Under the pieces are notes generated by a model. That model was not told the origin of the DNA. It saw only the letters and a program-made list of their open reading frames with translations, and did no database searches. From contig NZ_CP009253.1 of the NCBI RefSeq assembly GCF_001280225.1, forward strand, positions 372,001-436,000: a stretch of DNA of 64,000 nt. The letters are read 5' to 3'. Source of the DNA: Buchnera aphidicola (Aphis glycines) (GTDB lineage Bacteria > Pseudomonadota > Gammaproteobacteria > Enterobacterales > Enterobacteriaceae). Shown here in pieces: positions 41,027 through 51,992 of the stretch (its first letter is position 1; each line of letters starts with the position of its first letter). Position numbers and translations under genes: made by a program.

Positions 41027-42360
41027 TTAAATTAATTTGATTACATTTGTAATATTATGCGCGATTTTTTTTATCTTACTATAATCTTCATCTTCTAACA
41101 TAATTCGAAGACAAGACTCAGTTCCAGATTTTCGCATAAAAATACGACCAGTATTTCTCAAAATATTTTTTGATTGCTCAAGAATAGATTGAAATTTTGT
41201 ATTTTTTTGAAAATTTTTCTCTTTTTTCAAAGACAAATTCAACAATATTTGAGGAAATAATTTTACTTGATTAGATAAACAGTATAAAGATGTGTTATTT
41301 TCAATCATACTTGATAATACTTGTAGACTAGCGATAATTCCATCACCAGTAGAATGTTTATCTAATAAAATAACATGTCCTGATTGTTCAGCTCCAAGCA
41401 TCCAATTTTTTTCTTTAATTTTTTTATATATATAACGATCTCCTATGTTTGTAGCGTAAAACGGTATTCCAATTTTTTTTAAACCTAAAATAATACCCAT
41501 ATTAGTCATTAAAGTACCTACCACGCCACCAATTAACTGATTATTTTTTGAATATTGTTTTGCAATAATATAAATAATTTGATCTCCATTTATTGTATTT
41601 CCTAAATGATCTACCATAATAACACGATCTCCATCACCATCAAATGCTAATCCAACATCAGCTTGATGCAAAACAACTAATTTTTTTAGCTGATTAATGT
41701 TAGTAGATCCTGATTTTTTATTTATATTGATGCCGTTTGGACAAACAGAAGAAGTTATAATATTTGCACCTAAATCTTTAAAAATTTGAGGCGCTATATT
41801 ATAAGTCGACCCATTAGCACAATCCAATACAATAGTAAATTTAGATAAATTCATATATTTAGGAAAAGTATTTTTACAAAAATTAATATATTTTTTTGAA
41901 GCATTATAAATTTTTTTAGGCAATCCAAAATTTTTTACATAAGACTGATCATAAGCAAGATCATTTATTTTTTTTTCAATTAAAACTTCAATATTTCTAG
42001 TAATTTTAATTCCGTTTTTAAAAAATATTTTTATTCCATTATCATCAAAAGAATTATGAGAAGCTGAAACGATAATACCTGCTGAAACATTTAAAGATCT
42101 TGTTAAATATGCAATTGCAGAAGTAGGTATACAACCAGCTGATAAAGTAGAAATGCCTTTTGACAAAACACCAAATTCTAAAGAATACTGTAACATACAT
42201 CCCGAAATACGTGTATCCCGTCCAATAAGAATTTTTTTTTATTTTTTCCTAAAATAGTTCCAATAATTTGCCCTAATTTTAACATAAAATTCGGGGTAAT
42301 TGGGATTTCACCTACTTTTCCACGTATTCCATCTGTTTTAAAATATTTAAAATTTTTCAT
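41027..42360 (-). CDS. glmM: Phosphoglucosamine mutase, frameshifted in a nine-A run
   Basis: Interconverts glucosamine-6-P and glucosamine-1-P, needed for UDP-GlcNAc and so for peptidoglycan. The start is the ATG at 42360 ([17 protein letters not shown]). The frame breaks in a run of nine A on the coding strand (42240 to 42232): as read it gives [10 protein letters not shown] and ends at TAA 42178-42180. One more A gives [18 protein letters not shown], joining the long downstream frame that ends at 41027. The restored protein is 444 aa (E. coli 445). The phosphoserine loop [13 protein letters not shown], metal site DGDGDR and C-terminal RKSGTE are intact. No second glmM is seen in the window. 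Transcriptional slippage at the A run is the likely rescue; a sequencing error is the alternative. Confidence 0.9.
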
Positions 42361-42417
42361 GTTTATTTATCTCTTTTAAAATATTTGTCAAATAAAAAAT
42401 GATATTTTTTTAAAAAC

Positions 42418-42453
42418 AAGATGAAGTTATAATAATGCATATTACTTCATCTT
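42418..42453 (-). terminator. Terminator between ftsH and glmM
   Basis: A 10-bp perfect stem (AAGATGAAGT, 42418-42427, with ACTTCATCTT, 42444-42453) is followed on the minus strand by a T-rich tail (TGTTTTT). It lies about 130 bases after the ftsH stop, where folP would stand in E. coli. It probably limits transcription from ftsH into glmM. Confidence 0.7.
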
Positions 42454-42586
42454 ATTTCAATATTTATTAAAATATAAGATTAACTAATTAAATTATTACA
42501 TATTAGATAATTTTTTATATGTTAAATATTTCATATAATAACATTATTTGAATTTAACTATCACGCTAATAATATATTTCAAATTT

Positions 42587-44422
42587 TTATTTATTTTCAG
42601 ACCATTCTTTTGGTTTTCTAACCTCTCTTCTTGCCATTAAATCATCAATTTGAAAGGAGTCAATAGTTTCGTATTTTATTAAAGCATCTTTCATGGAATG
42701 TAAAATATCAATATTTTCATTTAAAATATTTTTAGCTCGATTGTAATTTACTTCTATTAATGATTTCACTTCTTCATCAATAATTCTAGCAGTTTCATCA
42801 GACATATGTTTTGCTTTTGCTACTGTACGACCCAAAAAAACTTCCCCTTCTTCTTCTGCATATAAAAGCGGACCTAATTTATCTGAAAAACCCCATTGTG
42901 TTACCATATTTCTTGCTAAATTTGTAGCTACTTTAATATCATTAAAAGCACCAGTAGACACTTTTTTAGAACCATAAATGATTTCTTCTGCTAAACGACC
43001 GCCATATAAAGTTGATATTTGACTTTCTAGTTTTTGTCTACTAACACTAAATGTATCTGATTCTGGTAAAAAAAAAGTTACACCTAGTGCTTGACCTCTA
43101 GGAATAATTGTAACTTTATGAGCCGGATCATGATCTGGAACTAATTTTCCAACGATCACATGACCAGCTTCATGATATGCAGTAGATTCTTTTTGAAAAT
43201 CACTCATTATCATTGATTTACGTTCAGATCCCATCATAATTTTATCTTTTGCTTTTTCAAATTCAGCCATAGAAACAACGCGATTATTTAAACGTGCTGC
43301 AAATAATGCTGCTTCATTCACTAAATTAGCTAAATCCGCCCCTGAAAAACCTGGTGTTCCACGAGCAATAATTATTGGATCAACATCTTTAGATAAAGGC
43401 ACTTTACGCATATGAATTTTTAAAATTTGCTCCCTTCCACGTATGTCTGGAAGCGCAACAATGACTTGACGATCAAATCGACCTGGACGTAATAAAGCCG
43501 GATCTAAAACATCAGGTCTATTAGTAGCAGCTATTAAAATTACACCTTCATTCCCATCAAAACCATCCATTTCTACTAACATTTGATTAAGAGTTTGCTC
43601 TCTCTCATCATGTCCTCCGCCTAAACCAGCTCCTCTTTGCCGACCTACCGCATCAATTTCATCAATAAATATGATACATGGAGCATTTTTTCTGGAATGT
43701 TCAAACATATCCCTAACTCTAGATGCTCCGACTCCAACAAACATTTCAACAAAATCTGAACCAGATATAGTAAAAAAAGGAACTTTTGCTTCTCCTGCAA
43801 CTGCTTTTGCAAGCAATGTTTTTCCAGTTCCAGGTGGTCCGACCATAAGAATACCTTTAGGTATTTTTCCTCCTAATTTTTGAAATCGATTAGGTTCCTT
43901 TAAATATTCAACTAATTCACTTACTTCTTCTTTAGCTTCATCGCATCCTGCAACGTCATCAAAAGTAGTTTTAATTTCATCTTCTGATAGCATTCTAGCT
44001 TTACTTTTACCAAAAGACATCGCTCCTTTTCCACCTCCCATTTGCATTTGGCGCATAAAAAAAATCCACACACCAATAAGCAATAACATGGGAAACCAGG
44101 AAATAAATATGGAAAATAAAATACTTGGTTCTTCCGGAGCTTCTCCGATAACTTTAACATTTTTAGTTATCAGATGATCTAATAACTTAGGATCATTCAT
44201 TGGAATATAAGTAGTGTATTTATTACTATCTTTCTTAGTAACACTAATTATACGTCCATTAATATACACTTCACGAATCTGATCTTGGTTAACTTCTGAT
44301 AAAAAAGTAGAATAATCAATCCTGTGATTATTAGAATCGCTAGCATTAAAGTTTTGAAAAACAGACATTAAAATTACTGTAATTACTAACCAAAATATCA
44401 GGTTTTTAACCATGTCACTCAA
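42587..44422 (-). CDS. ftsH: ATP-dependent zinc metalloprotease FtsH
   Basis: Membrane-anchored AAA protease that removes misassembled membrane proteins and regulators. The product is 611 aa (E. coli 644). Two membrane segments (about residues 5-24 and 98-120, [20 protein letters not shown]) flank a periplasmic domain. The AAA module has [30 protein letters not shown] and the pore motif FVGVG; the protease site is HEAGH. The C-terminal tail of about 30 residues found in E. coli is lost. It follows rlmE closely, as in E. coli. Confidence 0.97.
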   Translation of the reverse strand: MSDMVKNLIFWLVITVILMSVFQNFNASDSNNHRIDYSTFLSEVNQDQIREVYINGRIISVTKKDSNKYTTYIPMNDPKLLDHLITKNVKVIGEAPEEPSILFSIFISWFPMLLLIGVWIFFMRQMQMGGGKGAMSFGKSKARMLSEDEIKTTFDDVAGCDEAKEEVSELVEYLKEPNRFQKLGGKIPKGILMVGPPGTGKTLLAKAVAGEAKVPFFTISGSDFVEMFVGVGASRVRDMFEHSRKNAPCIIFIDEIDAVGRQRGAGLGGGHDEREQTLNQMLVEMDGFDGNEGVILIAATNRPDVLDPALLRPGRFDRQVIVALPDIRGREQILKIHMRKVPLSKDVDPIIIARGTPGFSGADLANLVNEAALFAARLNNRVVSMAEFEKAKDKIMMGSERKSMIMSDFQKESTAYHEAGHVIVGKLVPDHDPAHKVTIIPRGQALGVTFFLPESDTFSVSRQKLESQISTLYGGRLAEEIIYGSKKVSTGAFNDIKVATNLARNMVTQWGFSDKLGPLLYAEEEGEVFLGRTVAKAKHMSDETARIIDEEVKSLIEVNYNRAKNILNENIDILHSMKDALIKYETIDSFQIDDLMARREVRKPKEWSENK

Positions 44423-44492
44423 AGGAAAGACCTCTCATTACATCTATTTAAAAACATCATAGATTTAAAATTTTATTAATAAAATAATATTT

Positions 44493-45113
44493 TTATTTAG
44501 CAGCTAGAATAAATATTTCTCGTGATCTTGGTCGAGAACTTTTTGGTTTACAAATTTTAATTCTTGAAAATAATATTTTAATTTCTTCACAAAATTCATT
44601 TAAACCTTCTCCTTGAAAAGATTTTACTAGAAAAACACCATGTTTTGATAATAAAAGTTTAGATATTTTAAGTGCTATTTTACATATTTCTATAATACGT
44701 GGCATATCAATAGACCAACAACCTGTAATATTAGGAGCCATATCAGACATAACTATATTAAAAGTATGGTTAGATATATTTTTTAACATAGAATTTAACG
44801 TATGTGGATTACGAAAATCTCCTTGAAAAAATTTTACTCCTTCTATTTTTTTCATAGGCAACATATCACATGCAATAACAGATCCTTTTGAACCAACTTT
44901 ATTGGCTGCATATTGCGACCATCCTCCTGGAGCGGAACCTAAATCAATAATATGCATTCCAAGTTGAAATAATTTATTATCTTTATCTATTTCTTTTAAT
45001 TTAAACCAAGATCTAGATCGAATTTTATTTTCCTTTGCTTTTTTAACATATAAATCTTGACAATGTTCTGATAGCCAACGCTTAGAACTATTTGATTTAG
45101 TATTAGTAATCAT
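44493..45113 (-). CDS. rlmE: 23S rRNA 2'-O-ribose U2552 methyltransferase RlmE (FtsJ)
   Basis: Methylates U2552 in the ribosomal A-loop, a late 50S assembly step. The product is 206 aa (E. coli 209). The SAM-binding motif IDLGSAPGGWSQYA and the K-D-K-E catalytic set are visible (RSWFKLKEID, SDMAPN, LVKSFQGEG, and the Glu near the C-terminus in SRPRSREIF). It stands upstream of ftsH, as in E. coli; yhbY, its usual other neighbour, is not here and greA is next. Confidence 0.95.
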   Translation of the reverse strand: MITNTKSNSSKRWLSEHCQDLYVKKAKENKIRSRSWFKLKEIDKDNKLFQLGMHIIDLGSAPGGWSQYAANKVGSKGSVIACDMLPMKKIEGVKFFQGDFRNPHTLNSMLKNISNHTFNIVMSDMAPNITGCWSIDMPRIIEICKIALKISKLLLSKHGVFLVKSFQGEGLNEFCEEIKILFSRIKICKPKSSRPRSREIFILAAK

Positions 45114-45176
45114 ATTACTTAATTCTTTTATAACATTGATAATAAATTAAATTATTTTAGTTGAAAAAATAATGTT

Positions 45177-45656
45177 TCAAATATAATCTATTTTTAAAAT
45201 TTTATATTGAACACTACCAGCGGGTGTTAATATAGTAGCAATCGTATTAACATGTTTGCCAATTAAACCTCTTGACATTGGAGAATTAATTGAAATTAAA
45301 TTTTTTTTGAAATCCGATTCATCATCGCCAACAATTTGATATGTAAAAATTGCATTATTCTTTATATTTAAAATAGTTACTGTAGAGCCAAATACAACTC
45401 TTCCATCATTAGGTATTTTTGTAATATCTATAATTTGACAATTAGATAATTTTAATTCTATTTCTTTAATTCGTCCTTCACAAAAACTCTGCTCTTCACG
45501 GGCTGAATGATATTCAGCGTTCTCTTTTAAATCACCATGTTCTCTAGCTTTTGCTATTTCGATAATAATACGAGGGCGTTTTTTATTTTTTAATTGTTCA
45601 AGTTCTTGACGAAGTTTTTTAGCACCCCTAATAGTCATTGGAATTAAATTCACCAT
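45177..45656 (-). CDS. greA: Transcription elongation factor GreA
   Basis: Rescues backtracked RNA polymerase by stimulating transcript cleavage. The product is 159 aa (E. coli 158). The N-terminal coiled coil carries the tip acidic residues in [20 protein letters not shown], and the C-terminal FKBP-like domain is kept ([14 protein letters not shown]). GAGGT lies 7 bases before the ATG. It probably starts the minus-strand run greA-rlmE-ftsH. Confidence 0.96.
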   Translation of the reverse strand: MVNLIPMTIRGAKKLRQELEQLKNKKRPRIIIEIAKAREHGDLKENAEYHSAREEQSFCEGRIKEIELKLSNCQIIDITKIPNDGRVVFGSTVTILNIKNNAIFTYQIVGDDESDFKKNLISINSPMSRGLIGKHVNTIATILTPAGSVQYKILKIDYI

Positions 45657-46170
45657 CTAACATACCTCATTTTTTTTCTTCAAGAATATAAAATATTCAT
45701 TTCAATACAGTAAAAATTTTTATTTTATTTTCAAAATAAAACATATTTTGAAAAAGATTTAATTTTAATTAAATATTTTGAAAAAATTAAATTATTCATA
45801 TATTTTAATAAAGAAAATTAGTAATATTAGTTTATCATTGATAAAATCTAATAAAGCAAAAAAAATTAAAGATTTTAATATTACTTATTAAATAGAAAAT
45901 AATATTTAAATTATTTCCTATGAAATTATTATAGAGGCAAAATTCATAATTTTTTAAAAAATACATCTTTTCGATACAAATATTAACCGTCAAATAAATG
46001 TATCTATCTTAATGTAAAAAATACAATTTATCAAAAATTTCAATTATGTGAAGAAAAACTATTTATTAATTTATTATAAAGACGCTCATAATAAAATTTA
46101 AAATATATTTATACATGTATAATTTGAAAATTTTTATATCTCAAAAAAACTAAATTAAAGTATATTTAAA
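45657..46170. other. Divergent intergenic region greA/ibaG with nested inverted repeats
   Basis: No gene is seen in these 514 bases. A nested structure stands out: a 10-bp repeat (AGTAATATTA, 45820-45829, with TAATATTACT, 45876-45885) encloses a perfect 7+1+7 palindrome (TTTATCA T TGATAAA, 45831-45845). Promoters for greA and ibaG must lie here, but none can be chosen with confidence at this AT content. E. coli dacB, next to greA, is absent. Confidence 0.45.
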
Positions 46171-46419
46171 ATGAACAATCAAAAAATAATATCTATATTA
46201 AATAATAAATTAAATTTAGAAAAAATATATGCTACCGGAGATAATAATCACATGGAGATCATCGCAATAGGAGAGATATTTAAAGGTATTAGCCAAGTGA
46301 AAAGACAACAAATGATTTACGCACCTTTAATTAATATGATCACAGAAAAAAAAATTCATGCATTATCTATCAGAACATATACAACAGAAGAATGGAAAAA
46401 AAATGAAAAAAGCTCTTAG
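46171..46419 (+). CDS. ibaG: BolA-family protein IbaG (YrbA)
   Basis: Small BolA-like protein, linked in E. coli to acid stress and to iron-sulfur binding with monothiol glutaredoxins. The product is 82 aa (E. coli 84). Core segments are TGDNNHMEIIAIGEIF, SQVKRQQMIYAPL and KIHALSIRTYTTEEW; the His in KIHAL is the usual cluster ligand. It is directly upstream of murA, as in E. coli. Confidence 0.9.
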   Translation: MNNQKIISILNNKLNLEKIYATGDNNHMEIIAIGEIFKGISQVKRQQMIYAPLINMITEKKIHALSIRTYTTEEWKKNEKSS

Positions 46420-46456
46420 TTAAATATTTTAAAAATTAATAGAGATTTGATAATGA

Positions 46457-47710
46457 ATGAATAAATTATATATAGAAGGTAATAAAAAATTAAATGGTCA
46501 TGTTGTAATTTCGGGTTCTAAAAATGCCGCTTTACCTATTTTATTTATGACAATATTAGCAACAGAGGAAATTGAAATACATAATATTCCACAAGTTACA
46601 GATATTAAAATAGCAATAAAACTACTAAAATATTTAGGAGCAAAAATAAAAAATAAAAACAAAATTTTATATATTGATACAAGTAGCATGAATATTTATA
46701 ACCCACCATATCACCTAACAAAAAAAATCAGAGCGTCTATTTGGATGCTAAGCCCACTTGTAACACGTTTCGGAAAAGCTAAGATATTTTTTCCAGGAGG
46801 ATGCGATATAGGTTGCAGACCCATTGACCTTCATTTAAAAGGATTGGTGTCGCTAGGAGTTAAAATTATAAAAAAAGATAATTATATCATTGCATTAGCT
46901 GACAGACCTCTTCAAGGAAAACATATTTATATAGAAAAAATTAGTGTTGGAGCAACTGTGACTATTATGAGCGCTGCAACATTAGCAAAAGGCTTGACAA
47001 TCATAGAAAATGCTGCTCAAGAACCTGAAATTGTTGATGTTGCAAAATTTCTAAATACTTTAGGTGCTAATATTACTGGGGCAGGAAGCAATAAAATATA
47101 TATCACAGGTGTTTCTAAGTTATATGGGGGATATCATAAAATTATACCAGATAGAATTGAAACAGGAACTTTTTTAATAGCTGCTGCGATTTCTAAAGGA
47201 TTTATCATATGTAATAAAACTGAGCCAAAATATCTAACAAATGTATTAAAAAAACTATCTGAAAGTGGTGCAAATATAAAAGTTGGAAAAAATTGGATTA
47301 AATTAGATATGCAAAAAAAGATGCCGAAAGCAGTAAATATTTCAACATCTCCATATCCTGGTTTTCCAACTGATATGCAACCACAATTTACTTTATTAAA
47401 TAGTATTGCTCAAGGAAAAAGTATTATTGTTGAAAATATATTTGAAAATCGTTTCGTTTATACCAATGAATTAATTCGCATGGGGGCTAAAATAAAGATT
47501 AAAAAAAATTATATTGTTTGTACAGGCACTTCAAAACTATCTTCTAACAATCTTTTTTGTCATGATTTAAGAGGTTCAGCTACATTAATTTTAGCAGGAT
47601 GTATTGCAAATGGAATTACAGTAGTAAATAATATTCATCATTTTAAAAGAGGATATGAATCATTTATGAAAAAACTAAATAAATTAGGAGCAAATATTAA
47701 ATATATATAA
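46457..47710 (+). CDS. murA: UDP-N-acetylglucosamine 1-carboxyvinyltransferase
   Basis: First committed step of peptidoglycan synthesis, adding enolpyruvate to UDP-GlcNAc. The product is 417 aa (E. coli 419). The start is the second of two overlapping ATGs (46457, MNKLYIEGNKKLNG); the first runs into a stop after two codons. The catalytic, fosfomycin-reactive Cys is in FPGGCDIGCRPIDLH. Other motifs: ISGSKNAALPI, TVTIMSAATLA and DRIETGTF. Its substrate depends on glmM, which is frameshifted elsewhere in the window. Confidence 0.96.
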   Translation: MNKLYIEGNKKLNGHVVISGSKNAALPILFMTILATEEIEIHNIPQVTDIKIAIKLLKYLGAKIKNKNKILYIDTSSMNIYNPPYHLTKKIRASIWMLSPLVTRFGKAKIFFPGGCDIGCRPIDLHLKGLVSLGVKIIKKDNYIIALADRPLQGKHIYIEKISVGATVTIMSAATLAKGLTIIENAAQEPEIVDVAKFLNTLGANITGAGSNKIYITGVSKLYGGYHKIIPDRIETGTFLIAAAISKGFIICNKTEPKYLTNVLKKLSESGANIKVGKNWIKLDMQKKMPKAVNISTSPYPGFPTDMQPQFTLLNSIAQGKSIIVENIFENRFVYTNELIRMGAKIKIKKNYIVCTGTSKLSSNNLFCHDLRGSATLILAGCIANGITVVNNIHHFKRGYESFMKKLNKLGANIKYI

Positions 47711-47794
47711 TAATATTTTAATTACCTATTATATAAAAGAAATTATTAGTATTTCATTAATCAAAAACAAATAGAGAAATCATTGGAGTATTAC

Positions 47795-48115
47795 ATGTAT
47801 GCAGTTTTTTTAAGTGGTGGAAAACAATATCGAGTTAAAAAAAATCAAGTAATTCATATAGAAAAATTAAATTGTTCAACTGGATCAATAGTTGAATTCG
47901 AAAAAATTTTAATGATTTCAAATAAAAATAAAACAGAAATAGGATATCCTTTTTTAAATGGAATCAAAGTGAAAGCGTTTGTCGAGCATCATGGAAGATC
48001 CAAAAAAATCAAAGTAATTAAGTTTAACCGTCGCAAACATTATAAAAAACAGCAAGGACATCGTCAACATTTTACTAGTGTAAAAATCATAGATATTAAC
48101 CATGTAGAGAAATAA
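47795..48115 (+). CDS. rplU: 50S ribosomal protein L21
   Basis: Large-subunit protein of 106 aa (E. coli 103). The start is the ATG at 47795 ([14 protein letters not shown]) with TTGGAG 6 bases upstream; an in-frame TTG at 47783 belongs to that ribosome site. The C-terminal signature [14 protein letters not shown] is intact. rpmA follows after one base. E. coli ispB, upstream of rplU, is not present. Confidence 0.96.
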   Translation: MYAVFLSGGKQYRVKKNQVIHIEKLNCSTGSIVEFEKILMISNKNKTEIGYPFLNGIKVKAFVEHHGRSKKIKVIKFNRRKHYKKQQGHRQHFTSVKIIDINHVEK

Positions 48116-48116
48116 A

Positions 48117-48371
48117 ATGGCACATAAAAAAGCTGGTGGTTCCACAAGGAACGGAAGAGATTCTCATGCTCAACGATTAGGTGTAAAACATTTTGGTGGT
48201 GAACTAGTGTCAGCAGGAAGCATTATCGTAAGACAAAGAGGAACTAAATTTCATCCTGGGAAAAATACAGGTTGTGGAAAAGATCATACTATTTTTGCAA
48301 TTGTTGAAGGAAGAATAGAATTTAAAAAAAAAGGAGCAAAAAAAAGAACATATATTAACATTATTAACTAA
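48117..48371 (+). CDS. rpmA: 50S ribosomal protein L27
   Basis: Large-subunit protein whose N-terminus reaches the peptidyl-transferase centre. The product is 84 aa (E. coli 85). It begins [20 protein letters not shown], with no N-terminal cleavage extension, and continues [17 protein letters not shown]. It is 1 base from rplU, so the two are coupled. A terminator follows. Confidence 0.97.
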   Translation: MAHKKAGGSTRNGRDSHAQRLGVKHFGGELVSAGSIIVRQRGTKFHPGKNTGCGKDHTIFAIVEGRIEFKKKGAKKRTYINIIN

Positions 48372-48380
48372 TAAAAATAA

Positions 48381-49478
<1,098 letters not shown>

Positions 49479-49548
49479 GATTTTTTAATTTTTTTATTTA
49501 ATTTTTAATTTTTTTAAAATAAAAATATCACATTATGAAAAACCAACA

Positions 49549-49583
49549 AAAGAACTCGGTTTAATACAAAAACCAAGTTCTTT
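49549..49583. terminator. Terminator between obgE and rpsI
   Basis: A 13-bp stem with one mismatch (AAAGAACT and GGTTT, pairing with AAACC and AGTTCTTT; 49549-49562 with 49570-49583) lies between convergent genes. On the minus strand T-rich sequence follows, so it best serves rplM-rpsI; it may also stop obgE transcription. Confidence 0.75.
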
Positions 49584-49607
49584 AAAATAAGTCTTATTAT
49601 TTTCAAT

Positions 49608-49997
49608 TTAACGTTTAGAAAATTGTATTCGTTTTCTAGCTTTACGAAAACCTACTTTTTTCCGTTCTACTTGTCGTGAATCACGTGTAACAAATCCAGA
49701 TTTTCTGAGTTCACTACGTAATAATGGATTATAATCTATTAGAGCACGAGTAATACCTTGTCTAATTGCACCAGCTTGACCAGAAATTCCTCCACCTTTT
49801 ACTGTAATATAAAAATCAAAATTGTTTATCATATCGATTAATTCTAAAGGTTGCCGAACAATCATACAAGAAGTTTCTCGGCCAAAATAGTTATTTAACA
49901 AACGTTTATTCACAACTATTTTTCCTGTTCCTGGTCTTAAAAAGACTCTAGCAGAAGAACTTTTACGACGTCCAGTTCCATAATTTTGAATTTTCAT
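49608..49997 (-). CDS. rpsI: 30S ribosomal protein S9
   Basis: Small-subunit protein whose C-terminal tail reaches the P-site tRNA. The product is 129 aa (E. coli 130). Segments [36 protein letters not shown] and the C-terminal QFSKR are intact. It follows rplM by 22 bases, the conserved rplM-rpsI operon. Confidence 0.97.
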   Translation of the reverse strand: MKIQNYGTGRRKSSSARVFLRPGTGKIVVNKRLLNNYFGRETSCMIVRQPLELIDMINNFDFYITVKGGGISGQAGAIRQGITRALIDYNPLLRSELRKSGFVTRDSRQVERKKVGFRKARKRIQFSKR

Positions 49998-50019
49998 AAT
50001 TTATTTTAATATTATCCTA

Positions 50020-50448
50020 TTAAATATTTAAAAATCGAGGACATTGGGCTATATGATCATGTTTATCATCAGAAAAAATTTTTAATTTTTTTAGCATTAA
50101 TCGTCCTAATGGCCCTTTTGGTAACATCCCTTTAACTGCTATTTTAATAATTTTTTCAGGATTTTTTGACATAATTTCCTCAAATGTAAATTTTTTTATT
50201 CCACCAATATAACCTGTATGATGATAATATATTTTTTTACTTTTCTTTTTTCCTGTAACTAATACTTTAGAAGCGTTTAAAACTATAATATAATCTCCAA
50301 TATCAAGATGCGGCGTATATTGAGGTTTATGTTTGCCTCTAAGACGTAAAGATACAGCACTTGCGAATCTTCCAAGCACTTTATTGGTAGCATCAACATA
50401 AAACCAATCTCTCTTAATATTTTTTTCTTTAATTGAAAAAGTTTTCAT
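50020..50448 (-). CDS. rplM: 50S ribosomal protein L13
   Basis: Early-assembling large-subunit protein of 142 aa, the same length as E. coli. The start is the ATG at 50448 ([15 protein letters not shown]); an in-frame ATG at 50460 would add four residues. Core motifs [16 protein letters not shown] and [11 protein letters not shown] are kept. It heads the rplM-rpsI operon and is divergent from pheA across about 285 AT-rich bases. Confidence 0.97.
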   Translation of the reverse strand: MKTFSIKEKNIKRDWFYVDATNKVLGRFASAVSLRLRGKHKPQYTPHLDIGDYIIVLNASKVLVTGKKKSKKIYYHHTGYIGGIKKFTFEEIMSKNPEKIIKIAVKGMLPKGPLGRLMLKKLKIFSDDKHDHIAQCPRFLNI

Positions 50449-50734
50449 TAAATGACTCACTATAAAATAATATATCTAAAAAACGATATTATTAAAACTA
50501 ACAAAATACAATAAGTATATTATCATCTATTGCACCTAGTGAAATATTTTTAAAAAAAATATTTGATGTACTTTTAAAAAACAACTCATTTTTTTAGATA
50601 TAAAAATAGTATATTATATGTTGATTATTATTTTTATATCAAAAAATTAATACTGATTAAGTAAAAATATTTGATTTTAATTCTAATATAAAACATATTA
50701 AATATTTTAATAGGTAAAACAGGTAAAATACGCT

Positions 50735-51880
50735 ATGTTGTCTCAAAATGATTTATTAAATTTTCGCCATAAAATTAACAATATTGATAAAAAAATAGTC
50801 ATGTTACTTGCGAAAAGAAAAAAACTAATATTAGATATTGCTCAGTCTAAAATACAAAATAATCAGCCTATACGAGATATAAATCGTGAAAAAAATTTGC
50901 TATCTAATCTAACTGATCTAGGAAGAAAAAAAAATTTAAATACTAATTATATACAACGTTTGTTTACACTAATCATTGAAGAGTCTGTATTGACTCAAAA
51001 AAAATTATTAGAAAAATTTCGAACTCAAAGAGACACAAATAAAACTATTATTTCTTTTCTTGGTGATGAAGGATCTTATTCATATATCGCTTTATCTAGA
51101 TATAAAAAACACAATATAAAAAACATTATTCGAAGAAAATGCTCAAATTTTGAAGAAGTTGTTCAATCAGTCGAAAATAATGAATCAAATTATGCTATTT
51201 TACCAATAGAAAATACTTGCTCTGGTCCTATCAATGAAATATTTAACATTTTAAAAAATATAAATTTATTTATTGTAGGAGAAATTTATGTCGATATAAA
51301 TCATTGTTTGTTAGCAATAGAAAAAGTGGAACTTAATACTATTCAAAAAGTATATAGTCATTCTCAACCATTTAAACAATGTAGTAATTTTATTAATCAA
51401 TTTCCACATTGGAAAATTGAACATACTCATAGTACAACCGATGCGATGAAAAAAATTATTCAAAAAAACGAAAAAACTAATGCTGTTTTAGGAAGTGAAA
51501 TAAGCAGTAAAATTTATAAATTAAAAATTTTATGCCAAAATATATCCAATATAAAAAATAATATAACTAGATTTGTTTGTTTATCAAAAAAACCTTATAA
51601 AATTGATTTAGATAAACAAGTAAAAACTACAATAATATTTTCTTTAAAAAAAGAAAAACAAGAACTTTCTAAAATTCTTTCAACTTTAGAACCAAAAAAC
51701 ATAATGGTGAAAATGTTAAATTTTTATAATGATAATACAAAAGACCAAATGTTTTATCTTGATATTGAAAAAAAAATATCATCTAACACAATGCAAAATA
51801 TTTTTAAAAAAATTCAAAAAATTAGCAAATTTATCAAAATATTAGGTTGTTATCCTAGTGCCAATAAAAAACTGTTTTAA
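50735..51880 (+). CDS. pheA: Chorismate mutase / prephenate dehydratase (P-protein)
   Basis: Converts chorismate to prephenate and on to phenylpyruvate, the precursor of phenylalanine. The product is 381 aa (E. coli 386). The N-terminal mutase (residues 1-90) keeps its active-site set (FRHKINNIDKKI, RDINREKNLL, FTLIIEESV). The dehydratase has GDEGSYSYIA, LPIENTCSGPI and the TRF motif. In the C-terminal ACT regulatory domain the phenylalanine-binding motifs of E. coli are changed: GALV reads QELS and ESRP reads NFYN, while the end (MFYLDIE, LGCYPS) is conserved. No leader peptide or attenuator is visible upstream. This suggests loss of feedback inhibition. Confidence 0.96.
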   Translation: MLSQNDLLNFRHKINNIDKKIVMLLAKRKKLILDIAQSKIQNNQPIRDINREKNLLSNLTDLGRKKNLNTNYIQRLFTLIIEESVLTQKKLLEKFRTQRDTNKTIISFLGDEGSYSYIALSRYKKHNIKNIIRRKCSNFEEVVQSVENNESNYAILPIENTCSGPINEIFNILKNINLFIVGEIYVDINHCLLAIEKVELNTIQKVYSHSQPFKQCSNFINQFPHWKIEHTHSTTDAMKKIIQKNEKTNAVLGSEISSKIYKLKILCQNISNIKNNITRFVCLSKKPYKIDLDKQVKTTIIFSLKKEKQELSKILSTLEPKNIMVKMLNFYNDNTKDQMFYLDIEKKISSNTMQNIFKKIQKISKFIKILGCYPSANKKLF

Positions 51881-51992
51881 TTATAATATTTTGAAATATT
51901 TATTAATTAAAAATATTTTTAAAATTAATTCAAATATTTTTAATGATTACATTTTACATTATTCAATATTAATTTATTAAAGAGCAATGAAT

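Noticed and set aside
43921-44160. Alternative-frame ORF inside ftsH
   Set aside because: Same strand, wrong frame; ftsH is intact and conserved throughout this part.
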